Below, in pieces: positions 16,638 through 24,849 of a stretch of 64,000 nucleotides of DNA. Origin of the DNA: Algoriphagus aestuarii. GTDB lineage: Bacteria > Bacteroidota > Bacteroidia > Cytophagales > Cyclobacteriaceae. The notes below the pieces were generated by a model. The model was given only the letters and a program-made list of their open reading frames with translations. It searched no databases and was not told the origin of the DNA. How positions within the stretch are numbered: position 1 is the first letter of the stretch; each line of letters opens with the position of its first letter. The stretch covers positions 62,001 through 126,000 of the forward strand of contig JAFIDK010000004.1 in assembly GCA_017051695.1 (NCBI GenBank), written 5' to 3'. Position numbers and translations under genes: made by a program.

Positions 16638-19376
16638 TTAATTACTGTTGTTATTGTTAACAAAAGTTTGTATCAATATTGCAACTGTAGCAAGACTAGA
16701 TGCCATTCCTATCCATGTTGCTGGGCTAATTCTATTTCTCACTGGCTTTTTGGGTACTACTATTTCTGCTCCAGGTTCCAATTCAGGGTAAAAATTAAGA
16801 CCTAGGAAATTATGGGTACGTTTGGCATCCCCATTTGCATAAACCACATAAGTCTTAGATTTTCTAGCCTCTTCTGTAAATCCTCCTGCTCTAGAAATGT
16901 AATTTTTCAAACTGTTTTTACGATTGTATCTTGTAGTGGTAGGAAGTAAAACTTCTCCTACCATCCTAACAGTTTGTAATTCTTTAGGAATTTGAATAAT
17001 ATCCCCTTCCAGAAGAAACAAATCATCATCGGAACCGGGATTTTCCATGATTTTTTCTAAATCTATCCCTACTAAATCTTGCTCAGAAATCCTGACTTTA
17101 TTTAAAGTTGAATCCTGAAACAAAGTATCCTTCATATAGGATGATTCAAATATCTTAATCCTCTCCTCCTCTTGTTCTTTGATCAATCGCTCCTGTTCTT
17201 TTTGACTTAGTTTAGAATCTATTCTTTCAAATAAGAGCTCTTCAGCCTCATTGATTTCACGATTCTTTTTAGGATCTAGATTTTTTCTAATGTCCCGAAG
17301 AGTTGCTTCTTTTAATTCATCTTCTGAAGGACCTTTAAAGTAAACAGTTCGTCTAATCAAGCTGGCTCCTTTTGGATACGCAAACTGGGTTAATCCCCCT
17401 GCTCTTTTGATTACATCAGAAATTCTTTCATTCGCACCGGCAATAGCAAATTTGCCTGGATAGACAACCTCACCTTGAATGGTGATTAATTGTTCCCTTT
17501 CAAAACCTGGACTTCTTCTTATAAAGACATGGTCAAATGGCTGGAGAGGAATATTTCTTTCTTCCTCGCTCAATTCTAAATCCGGATTGATTGAGAGAGT
17601 TTTGATTTCAGCTATTTTGCCAGTATTGGCCTCCCTTACTCTTCTGGCAATTTCTATAGATGAATTACTAGCGGACTCCAACAATCCTCCAGATCTCAAA
17701 ATTAAATCTCCTACTGTCATGGATGATGCATAAGGGTATGAACCTGGGAAATTTATTTCACCTGAAATCTTCACATAATATTCTTCCTGGATATCATATC
17801 GGCTAGGAACAAATAATAAATCTTCATTTTCCAGAACTACATCCTCTTTGCTACCATCCAAAATACCTTTGAGATCCAATGTCTCAGAAGCTAGGGTTAA
17901 ATCTGAACTAGTCCTATATAATGTAGCGCGATTGGTAAATGCTTCAGGCTTTAATCCTTGAGCCTTCGTAATAAGACCTTTCACAGTAAGTTCTCCTTCG
18001 TCAAAGGAGTATTCTCCAGGTCGGTTAACTGAACCAGTTACTTGCACGCGGTTTACAAACCTATCTAAAGCTTCACCGATCAATATTTCATCTCCATCTT
18101 CCAATGAAAAACTTTGGAATTGGGAACTTGGAACATCTATTACTTTTCGTTGGTTATTTTCTATTCTTCTGACAGTGACTCTGTCTCTATAGGCCAAACT
18201 TCCAAATCCACCGGTATAGATGTATACATCATTTAAATGTTCATTGGGCTTTACTTCAAAAAACCCTTCCCTTCTTACTGGACCAATCACTTCCACTCTA
18301 GCTTGTACAGGAGGCACTATAATGACATCATTATCCTGAAGGGTGATATTGGAACTTTGATCTCCTTTTGAGAGAAATTCATAAATATCCACAGTGGCTA
18401 CCAAACGGCTATCACGATACACCTGTACATTTCTAAAAGCCCCATTTTCATTGGGTCCACCTGCAGCATAAAGGCCATTAAATACTGTGGCAAAAGAAGG
18501 AAGTATATAAGTCCCTGGCTTGGTCAGTTCTCCTACCATAGAAACTTTAATGGAACGGATATTACCCAGCCTAATTTCAAGAAAAGCACCTGGGTTTGAT
18601 CCATTTAAACCTGAGATAATACTTCCTAACTTAGACTTGAGTCTAGATTTTGCAGACGCAATAGTCGCTCCACCAACTTGAACAGGACCTAAATTTGGAA
18701 TAAATACTGTACCTTCTGGATTAACAGTCAGATCGTAGGACTGTTGCGAAGAGCCAAAGACATCAACCAAAAGCTGATCTCCAGCCCCAATCACATAAGA
18801 ACTTGGAGTGGGTAAATTCAAACTGGGACTAAAATCAAGTTCTTTGTTATGAAATAACTTGAACCCAAATATTTTCTTCTGAAATGGTGTTAAATCGTAA
18901 TAAGGATCTGATCTCCGTAGGGAATCGAAAAGGTCCGGACCTTGCATTCCACTAATTGACCTACCAGATAAATTCTGTAATGATCCGTTTTCGGGAGATA
19001 CTGCCATTTGAAGCTCATTGATCCTTTGTCTAAGCTTTGCAGCTTCAATAGCAGGCATCCCTCGTTCCCTTGCCAAAGCTTCCAACTGATTTACTGTCAA
19101 GCCACTAGCTTCAGCTCGTTTAATCAATTGTTCCAATTGAGCATTCGATAAATCATCCACCTTTAAATTTTGAATATCAGATAGACTTTGACCTTGTGCA
19201 ATTATGGAAAGTACCAGGAAAAGAAAAGTGAAAAAAGCTACTTTTATAGTGCTCCTGTTAAAGATGTTTTTCAATGATCTTGCTATGATTTGATTTTGGG
19301 TATAAACCATAAAGTAATTTGCAATAAAATTTTTAAATTCAGTACCATCCGGGCACAGCTTCGCCCTTTCAGTCAC
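16638..19376 (-). CDS. wza: Multi-SLBB polysaccharide export protein (Wza-type)
   Basis: A very large outer-membrane polysaccharide channel protein. After a signal-like helix (VAFFTFLFLVLSIIAQGQS, about 46-64) come a charged region rich in LSNAQLEQL-type helices, the Poly_export motif YVIGAGDQLLVDVFG (about 194-208), and some six SLBB beta-grasp units, each opening with VxGEhxxPG-like strands: VSMVGELTKPGTY, VEVIGPVRREGFF, VQVTGSVNRPGEY, VKISGEINFPGSY, ITIQGEVVYPGKF and VRMVGEVLLPTTT. A hydrophobic helix near the C-terminus (about 888-905) may cross the outer membrane. The longest start is GTG at 19376; ATG at 19310, or TTG at 19274 (giving a clean KNIFNRSTIK signal peptide), is more likely. 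No lipobox is seen. Confidence 0.9.
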   Translation of the reverse strand: MTERAKLCPDGTEFKNFIANYFMVYTQNQIIARSLKNIFNRSTIKVAFFTFLFLVLSIIAQGQSLSDIQNLKVDDLSNAQLEQLIKRAEASGLTVNQLEALARERGMPAIEAAKLRQRINELQMAVSPENGSLQNLSGRSISGMQGPDLFDSLRRSDPYYDLTPFQKKIFGFKLFHNKELDFSPSLNLPTPSSYVIGAGDQLLVDVFGSSQQSYDLTVNPEGTVFIPNLGPVQVGGATIASAKSRLKSKLGSIISGLNGSNPGAFLEIRLGNIRSIKVSMVGELTKPGTYILPSFATVFNGLYAAGGPNENGAFRNVQVYRDSRLVATVDIYEFLSKGDQSSNITLQDNDVIIVPPVQARVEVIGPVRREGFFEVKPNEHLNDVYIYTGGFGSLAYRDRVTVRRIENNQRKVIDVPSSQFQSFSLEDGDEILIGEALDRFVNRVQVTGSVNRPGEYSFDEGELTVKGLITKAQGLKPEAFTNRATLYRTSSDLTLASETLDLKGILDGSKEDVVLENEDLLFVPSRYDIQEEYYVKISGEINFPGSYPYASSMTVGDLILRSGGLLESASNSSIEIARRVREANTGKIAEIKTLSINPDLELSEEERNIPLQPFDHVFIRRSPGFEREQLITIQGEVVYPGKFAIAGANERISDVIKRAGGLTQFAYPKGASLIRRTVYFKGPSEDELKEATLRDIRKNLDPKKNREINEAEELLFERIDSKLSQKEQERLIKEQEEERIKIFESSYMKDTLFQDSTLNKVRISEQDLVGIDLEKIMENPGSDDDLFLLEGDIIQIPKELQTVRMVGEVLLPTTTRYNRKNSLKNYISRAGGFTEEARKSKTYVVYANGDAKRTHNFLGLNFYPELEPGAEIVVPKKPVRNRISPATWIGMASSLATVAILIQTFVNNNNSN

Positions 19377-19413
19377 ATGAGGTGCTTAGCCAAGTATAAA
19401 ATTTTTGGATTTT

Positions 19414-19932
19414 TTATACTCCTGCTTCTTTGTCAAATAATACCAGACCTGAAGAAGTAATCCTTTCTCCAAGCAAGGTGAATACCACTTTCCTATCTAT
19501 CAGATCCTCCACCCGAGTGGTCAGATGGCTGATGTATTCACTATTCAAACTTTCTCCGGAAACCAATACATCGATTTTACCGGAATCAATTCCTTTTGCA
19601 ATATCTCCCACTAGAACTACCTGATGTACCTCACCCATACGTTCAAGAATCTGTTCTAGCAACTTATCCAAGCCTAAATACTTCCTGATGATATCCTGAA
19701 TGTTCGTAAAAAAAGGGTGCTTAATGTTGGCTTGATATTCTATCTTGTTTTTGTCTGTATGTCTTTCAAGAATTCCTGCTTGTGTCAGGTTATTTAATTC
19801 CTTGCGGATTGCATTGGTGGATTCACCAAATTCATCAGCTAATCCACGCAAATGGCTATGTGTTTTTGAATTGACAAAAAACTTGACCAAAAGTCTTAAT
19901 CTGGTTTTTGAAGTAATTAAAGATTCAAGCAT
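19414..19932 (-). CDS. Winged-helix regulator with nucleotidyltransferase-like C-terminal domain
   Basis: A 172-residue protein heading the polysaccharide locus. Residues about 5-70 form an ArsR/MarR-like winged helix (LVKFFVNSKTHSHLRGLA, then the recognition part GESTNAIRKELNNLTQAGIL). Residues about 100-155 look like a nucleotidyltransferase core: VVLVGDIAKGIDSGKIDVLV resembles the usual GSxARG...DIDLLV signature, but the GS serine and the first aspartate of the pair are altered, so catalysis is doubtful. It may sense a nucleotide or sugar nucleotide and control the locus. I preferred the second ATG (19932); the first is at 19944. A TAnnTTTG box inside a palindrome lies just upstream, suggesting autoregulation. 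Confidence 0.75.
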   Translation of the reverse strand: MLESLITSKTRLRLLVKFFVNSKTHSHLRGLADEFGESTNAIRKELNNLTQAGILERHTDKNKIEYQANIKHPFFTNIQDIIRKYLGLDKLLEQILERMGEVHQVVLVGDIAKGIDSGKIDVLVSGESLNSEYISHLTTRVEDLIDRKVVFTLLGERITSSGLVLFDKEAGV

Positions 19933-19951
19933 AAAAAATCCCATTTAAGAG

Positions 19952-19970
19952 TGAGTAACAAAGGTACTCA
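19952..19970 (-). promoter_or_regulatory. Promoter -7 box embedded in an operator-like palindrome
   Basis: On the minus strand TACCTTTG (19966-19959) is a perfect TAnnTTTG box. It is flanked by exact half-sites TGAGTA and TACTCA (19952-19957 and 19965-19970), spaced seven bases apart. The first base of transcription would fall about seven bases below the box, giving a very short leader for the regulator gene. A protein bound to the palindrome would block the promoter. No clear TTG element lies at the usual distance upstream. Confidence 0.55.
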
Positions 19971-20038
19971 TTAGAGTGGACTGAAAAAATTAAATTGGGA
20001 TTTTGAACAGAGAATCAACTATAATTTATTTTACATTT

Positions 20039-20410
20039 TCACCCCCGATACAAGTTATCAGGCCTTTTTATAAACATTCTTCTAAAAAGACTACCTGAGT
20101 AAGCACTAAAACCACCCAGCAAAAACCCCAAAATACCTGTAATCATTGATAGAAAAACTCCGCTACCCAAACCCATAATTTCTGCCATTTGATCAGGTAG
20201 CGCACTTCCGGTTTGGAAACTTACCCAAATTGTTTGTCCTAACCAGGCTAAACCCATCCCCAAGCCACCTGCCAGGAATGAAGAAAACCCCTTTGCACCG
20301 ATTAGGATTGAAATCACACCAATTCCAATCATTACTATCCAGAAAGGTGAAAATGGATTTACAAATACCACCACCATAACACTCAATATGGTCAACGCTA
20401 TAAATTTCAT
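20039..20410 (-). CDS. Small hypothetical membrane protein
   Basis: A 123-residue hydrophobic protein with about four membrane segments (roughly 4-19, 23-42, 46-62, 85-108) and a basic C-terminus (RRMFIKRPDN). I do not recognise a family. It begins four bases after the penicillin-acylase-family gene and so is probably cotranscribed with it. The start is ATG at 20410. Glycine-rich stretches such as LAGGLGMGLAWLG suggest tightly packed helices. Confidence 0.75.
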   Translation of the reverse strand: MKFIALTILSVMVVVFVNPFSPFWIVMIGIGVISILIGAKGFSSFLAGGLGMGLAWLGQTIWVSFQTGSALPDQMAEIMGLGSGVFLSMITGILGFLLGGFSAYSGSLFRRMFIKRPDNLYRG

Positions 20411-20414
20411 GCTT

Positions 20415-22829
20415 CTATTTTAAAGTAGTTTGAAACAATACTCCTTCAGAATCTGCCTCTTCTCTCAAATCAAATTGGAGGTAGTTCCCTTCAGCCCAAA
20501 CTGGTATAAAATTCTTGTAATATTTACTACCCGGATTGCCAGATTGGCCACCAGGATATACGCCAAAAGCTTGTGGCTTGTCACCTAGCTCAACTATCAT
20601 CCTCCAACTAGCACCGTGTCTTCCGCTCGTGGCGTTGACGATCCCTGCTCCCCCTCCAGTGTAGACATTATACACTGAAAAAGCCTTAAATTGAGGAACT
20701 AGGTGCTGAACTGTGGTATTTTTATAATTAGCCCAAGCATAATCACCATTTTCTTCAAGCAATTTTTCCATCTCTTCCATTGTGGACTGAAAGGACTTTT
20801 GAACATGATTTTTTGCTGTTTCAATCTCAGGGGTTTCCTCCATATCAAAAATCTCACTTCCCGGTTCATTTTTCAGCAACTGGATGGTTTGGTAACTATT
20901 GGGCTTGACAACAGGTACACCAAACTCATCCCATTTCTTCCAAATATGATTGTATAAATTATTCCACCATAAATGATAGAGAGTTGGTGCCTTTTGGTTT
21001 GGATCCGCATAAAAATCCCATTCCTTCAATTGAGTCAGGTAAGTTTGGGCTTTTTCATTTTCTTTAAAACCATCTCCCAATAGCGTCAGCATGGTAGGAA
21101 GCACGTCGAAGGCTTGCTGGTAAAAATCATCAAACTGTAAAGCCTTCATATCCTCCAAAGTGATCTCATTCATTTGCCTCAGTTTCCCATTTATCCTCCT
21201 GTTTCTATAATGCTCATAGCTGTTGTCGAATACATAATAAGGATAAGTGGCAGCGACAGGATGTTGGTTTGCGGAGGCAACAAATCCACGTTCAGGGTTA
21301 AAAGTTTGAGGGTTTTGATCGTTAGGAATATAATCCTGCCATTCCATTCTTGGGTCAGATCCGTCCATAAAGAATTTTCCTTGCTCCGGCCATTTTAAAG
21401 CAAATTTCCCTTGAATCCGCATGGCAATATCCCCAGATTTAGAAGCAAAAACAAAGTTCTGTGCAGGAGCAGTAAAATGATCCAAAGCCAAGTTATAATC
21501 CTGATGATTCTTAGCTTCATTCAAAAGCAAAAATGTCTTTTGCTCATTTGAACCCATATGTACAGTCCATTTCAAAGCAAAATTCACATCTTGCCGTTCG
21601 CTGCGGAAATTTTTATCATACATTACTGGGCCATAATGGGTATAAACAACAGTGTCTAAAAATGCTTCTTGGTCCTTGATTTTAATCTCTTCAATTCTGA
21701 AAGTAGTGGGTCTCCATTCATCTCCGTATCGATAAGCGTTTCGATCCTCATTTTGAAAAGTAATGCGATACCAATCCCTTGCATCCTTCGTAGCATTCGT
21801 TACTCCCCAGGCTATATTCTGATTAAACCCCGAAATAATTCCCAATGCACCTGGAAGAGACGCTCCCTTTACCGAATATTCAGGAGTAGTAAGCTGCAAG
21901 GAATACCATAGGGAAGGCAAATTCAATCCAAGGTGAGGATCATTTGCTAAAATGGGCTTTCCACTTTTTGTTTTTGAACCCGAAACAGCCCAATTGTTAG
22001 AACCTGTTCCTTCTTCTGGTTGATTGAGAGGTTCCACTTTCCAGGTTTCATCCGGATAATTGATACTATCAGGTTTGGAAATAGGAATCGGATCAAATTC
22101 CCAGGCTTTCTCAGATTCTATTACAGGATCCAATTCGTTTGGAAAATCAGGATAGAGCTTATCGAGCATTTTAGCTCCGAGAATTTTTCTCAAGTTGGTA
22201 TATTCCAAGTCTCTGTCACCAACCAACATATCCGACATGTATTTGAGTAGCAATAAGGATTTATAAGGCGTCCAGGACTCAGGTTGATAATTCAATATTT
22301 TATATTCAACTGGAGTCTGTCCTGGATTTAGCTGGGAGATGTAATGATTGACCCCTGCAGCATAGGAAGTTAAAAATTCCAGAGTTTCAGGATCATTTTT
22401 TTTCAGGAATTCCATTCCAAGTTCGGCTCCATACCCTAGTCCTTTTCTTCTTGTCATCCGGTCCAGGTCCAAAGCAATATCCCCAACGATTTCTGAAAGT
22501 CTTCCAGCGGCCGCTCTTGTCTGGAATTCCATTTGCCAAAGCCTATGCTTGGCGGTGACATATCCTTGGGCCATATATAGGTCCTTCTTGTTCGAAGCAA
22601 AAATGTGGGGAATCAGATTTTCATCATAAATAACCTTCACTGGACTACTGAGGCCCGGCAATGACAATTCCTCTTCCATTAATTCATCTTCACTGAACAT
22701 ATTTTGCCAAAAACCATGGTATGGATCTATCAAAGGTGCGAGTGGTGGCACGGGCCCTAATGGTTTCGATACCAAAACAGCCAATGTTACAGCAATTGCT
22801 AATACCAACAGAAATGAAAAATACTTCAT
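20415..22829 (-). CDS. Penicillin acylase family hydrolase (Ntn hydrolase)
   Basis: An 804-residue precursor of the penicillin G acylase/acyl-homoserine-lactone acylase family. It has an N-terminal hydrophobic signal (about 4-20), an alpha part with VIYDENLIPHIFA and MAQGYVTAKHRLWQMEFQ, and a self-cleavage site at G276-S277 in GTGSNNWAVSG, where S277 would become the N-terminal nucleophile. ANDPHLGLNLPSLWY and WGVTNATKDARDW are family hallmarks. It acts in the periplasm or outside on amide bonds; the true substrate may be an acylated amino acid, a quorum signal or a cell-wall fragment. A perfect promoter box lies 67 bases upstream. Confidence 0.9.
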   Translation of the reverse strand: MKYFSFLLVLAIAVTLAVLVSKPLGPVPPLAPLIDPYHGFWQNMFSEDELMEEELSLPGLSSPVKVIYDENLIPHIFASNKKDLYMAQGYVTAKHRLWQMEFQTRAAAGRLSEIVGDIALDLDRMTRRKGLGYGAELGMEFLKKNDPETLEFLTSYAAGVNHYISQLNPGQTPVEYKILNYQPESWTPYKSLLLLKYMSDMLVGDRDLEYTNLRKILGAKMLDKLYPDFPNELDPVIESEKAWEFDPIPISKPDSINYPDETWKVEPLNQPEEGTGSNNWAVSGSKTKSGKPILANDPHLGLNLPSLWYSLQLTTPEYSVKGASLPGALGIISGFNQNIAWGVTNATKDARDWYRITFQNEDRNAYRYGDEWRPTTFRIEEIKIKDQEAFLDTVVYTHYGPVMYDKNFRSERQDVNFALKWTVHMGSNEQKTFLLLNEAKNHQDYNLALDHFTAPAQNFVFASKSGDIAMRIQGKFALKWPEQGKFFMDGSDPRMEWQDYIPNDQNPQTFNPERGFVASANQHPVAATYPYYVFDNSYEHYRNRRINGKLRQMNEITLEDMKALQFDDFYQQAFDVLPTMLTLLGDGFKENEKAQTYLTQLKEWDFYADPNQKAPTLYHLWWNNLYNHIWKKWDEFGVPVVKPNSYQTIQLLKNEPGSEIFDMEETPEIETAKNHVQKSFQSTMEEMEKLLEENGDYAWANYKNTTVQHLVPQFKAFSVYNVYTGGGAGIVNATSGRHGASWRMIVELGDKPQAFGVYPGGQSGNPGSKYYKNFIPVWAEGNYLQFDLREEADSEGVLFQTTLK

Positions 22830-22895
22830 GCGTTCATGTCAAGTGAGGTAATTTAAATTGAGGAAATGTAGGAATCTTTCCCTTATTCAACCCGG

Positions 22896-22929
22896 CAAAT
22901 TTAGTCCTTTCTTTGTGATTACTAAACAA
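22896..22929 (-). promoter_or_regulatory. Promoter of the penicillin-acylase-family gene
   Basis: Minus strand: TTG at 22929-22927, a 23-base spacer, then TAAATTTG at 22903-22896, a perfect match to the Bacteroidetes -7 consensus. The spacing is at the upper end of what is reported. The ATG is at 22829. Confidence 0.5.
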
Positions 22930-22953
22930 TGAATCCTAGATTTGATTTGAATC

Positions 22954-22990
22954 AAAAAAAGCCCTCATTTGTAAAAAATGAGGGCTTTTT
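22954..22990 (-). terminator. Bidirectional-looking terminator after the DUF2911 gene
   Basis: The stem AGCCCTCATTT/AAATGAGGGCT has T-runs on both strands. It lies just after the stop of the minus-strand DUF2911 gene and before the acylase promoter. Confidence 0.85.
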
Positions 22991-23002
22991 AAATTTCTTT
23001 CC

Positions 23003-23575
23003 TTACTTGATTGATATTGGCAATTTTAATTTTTCCCAACGGATCACCAATCCTGGTGACTCAATGTCTATGGAAAATCTTTCTTGAGAGTTTTCTTCCC
23101 AAATTGGGGAGACATCCACTCTTAAGACATCATTTTTTTCATCGTATTGAAAATGCCCATGTTCCAATTCCCAGTCCGAATTAAAGATCACAGTCCATTT
23201 GTCATTTTCTTTTGGGATAGTAAAAAGAGAATATCTTCCAGCTGGCAAATTCTGACCTTCGATGGTCATATCATTTGCTAATTCCACATAGGTAGCCTCA
23301 TTGGCTCCGGTTCTCCAGACCACATTATAAGGCACCAAATCCCCCCATAATTCCCTTCCTTTAACCGCAGGAGAGCTATAATGGACTTTAAATGACTTCC
23401 CAGCGATTTCTCCATCTTTTACTTCTAGTGGACTTGGTCGATTTTCAGATTCTGAAGCCAACTCTATAGATTCACCTACCTCTGACATCTCCATGGATTC
23501 TGAAGATTTAGGGTCACAGGAATAATTTACCATAGCAACCATGGCTGCCCCAACTAATAGGTATTGTGTTTTCAT
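23003..23575 (-). CDS. DUF2911 domain secreted protein
   Basis: A 190-residue protein with a lipoprotein-like N-terminus: hydrophobic residues 5-18 and Cys20 in MVNYSCDPK. Its lipobox is imperfect, so attachment to lipid is only possible. The body has the DUF2911 pattern: VVWRTGANEATYVELANDM, LPAGRYSLFTIP and WTVIFNSDWELEHGHF. The family is common in Bacteroidetes and its biochemical role is unknown. It stands alone, with a terminator just downstream; upstream is a 242-base gap before the divergent gene at 23818. Confidence 0.85.
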   Translation of the reverse strand: MKTQYLLVGAAMVAMVNYSCDPKSSESMEMSEVGESIELASESENRPSPLEVKDGEIAGKSFKVHYSSPAVKGRELWGDLVPYNVVWRTGANEATYVELANDMTIEGQNLPAGRYSLFTIPKENDKWTVIFNSDWELEHGHFQYDEKNDVLRVDVSPIWEENSQERFSIDIESPGLVIRWEKLKLPISIK

Positions 23576-23817
23576 GATGTTGAGAATTCTATATCAAATA
23601 AACAATAAACTCGGGTAGAACAAAATTCCGGCCTTTCTAAATCTCTGCATAGTTCTTATATCCAAGAAAGTCAAGAATATAAAATTCAAACCGTTTTTTA
23701 CATTTAACGTATTAGAGACGGAATCGGCCAGAAATTTGTTTGCTCCAAATAAAAACCTCTGGAAGTTTAATATTTTACTTCTGACTCATTTACTTTGGGT
23801 GCCACTAAACCTATCGC

Positions 23818-24849
23818 ATGAAATACCTCTCGGGAATTATATTTTGTTGTTCGCTGATTTTATTTTTTAGTGTTTATGTTTCTCCAGAATACTTTCCTTA
23901 CGTGGGTTTATTACCATTTTTTATACCTGTTATCTGGCTGATCAATCTTTTCTTCCTTTTCATTTTAACGCTCTCCTGGAAAAGAACTGCCCTTTTACAT
24001 TTAGCAGCATTAATCATCGGGTACAAATTTGCTTTGGTCACCTTTCAGGTCCATCCTAAAAATGAACAAGCTGAAGGCCTTAAGGTGCTTTCTTACAATG
24101 CGCATTTATTCGATTATAAAAGAAAAGAGGAAGGCAAATTTGATCCGAATGTATTTACATGGCTTCAAGAGCATCCTGCGGATATTAAAGCATTTCAGGA
24201 ATTCTATCAGGATTACACATCCGCATCTAGAAATGCCGTAAAGCTTTTAGGAAAAGACACAGGATTTGAAACATCCTATCAAGTTATCGAAGGGAATCCG
24301 GAAAAAAGATCCTATGGATTGGCAATTTTTAGCAGATATCCGGTTGTCCATGAAGGAAAAGTCTTTGATAAATCCGGGACCAACGGGGCAATTTTTGCTG
24401 ATATCCTCTACCATAAGGATACAATTAGAATTTACAATGCCCATTTGGAATCCATGCGGATCAACTCCTCAGGCTTGGAGGATTTAGATGGTGTTCGGGA
24501 AAACTATAGACAGACCTTAGGAAAGCTCCATCGAGGAAGTCTGGAACGAAGTAAGCAATTGAGTGTCTTAGTTGAGCATTTCCAAAACAGTCCACATCCT
24601 GTTATTTTAATGGGAGATTTAAACGAGGTTCCTTATTCCTACACGTATTTTAAACTGAGTGAAACAATGGAAAATGCATTCGAAAAAGCTGGTACCGGAT
24701 TTGGGTTCACCTATAATAAAGTGTTGTTTTTCCTTCGGATTGATCACATATTCAGCACGAAAGAATTGAAAGCCACTTCATTTAAAACACATAGAGAAGT
24801 AGACTATTCAGACCATTATCCTATTTCAGCTACATTTTCCTTTCATTAG
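23818..24849 (+). CDS. Membrane-anchored endonuclease/exonuclease/phosphatase family protein
   Basis: A 343-residue protein with three N-terminal membrane segments (about 2-22, 27-50, 57-75) and a C-terminal EEP hydrolase domain facing the periplasm. Catalytic motifs are LSYNAHLF (about 90-97), QEFYQD, the NAHLES histidine, GDLNE with D267 and N269, RIDHIF and SDHYP with D332-H333. The superfamily cleaves phosphodiesters of nucleic acids, lipids or inositol phosphates; this membrane-bound subgroup is common in Bacteroidetes and its substrate is unknown. Its last 20 bases overlap the convergent exporter gene. The start is ATG at 23818. Confidence 0.87.
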   Translation: MKYLSGIIFCCSLILFFSVYVSPEYFPYVGLLPFFIPVIWLINLFFLFILTLSWKRTALLHLAALIIGYKFALVTFQVHPKNEQAEGLKVLSYNAHLFDYKRKEEGKFDPNVFTWLQEHPADIKAFQEFYQDYTSASRNAVKLLGKDTGFETSYQVIEGNPEKRSYGLAIFSRYPVVHEGKVFDKSGTNGAIFADILYHKDTIRIYNAHLESMRINSSGLEDLDGVRENYRQTLGKLHRGSLERSKQLSVLVEHFQNSPHPVILMGDLNEVPYSYTYFKLSETMENAFEKAGTGFGFTYNKVLFFLRIDHIFSTKELKATSFKTHREVDYSDHYPISATFSFH

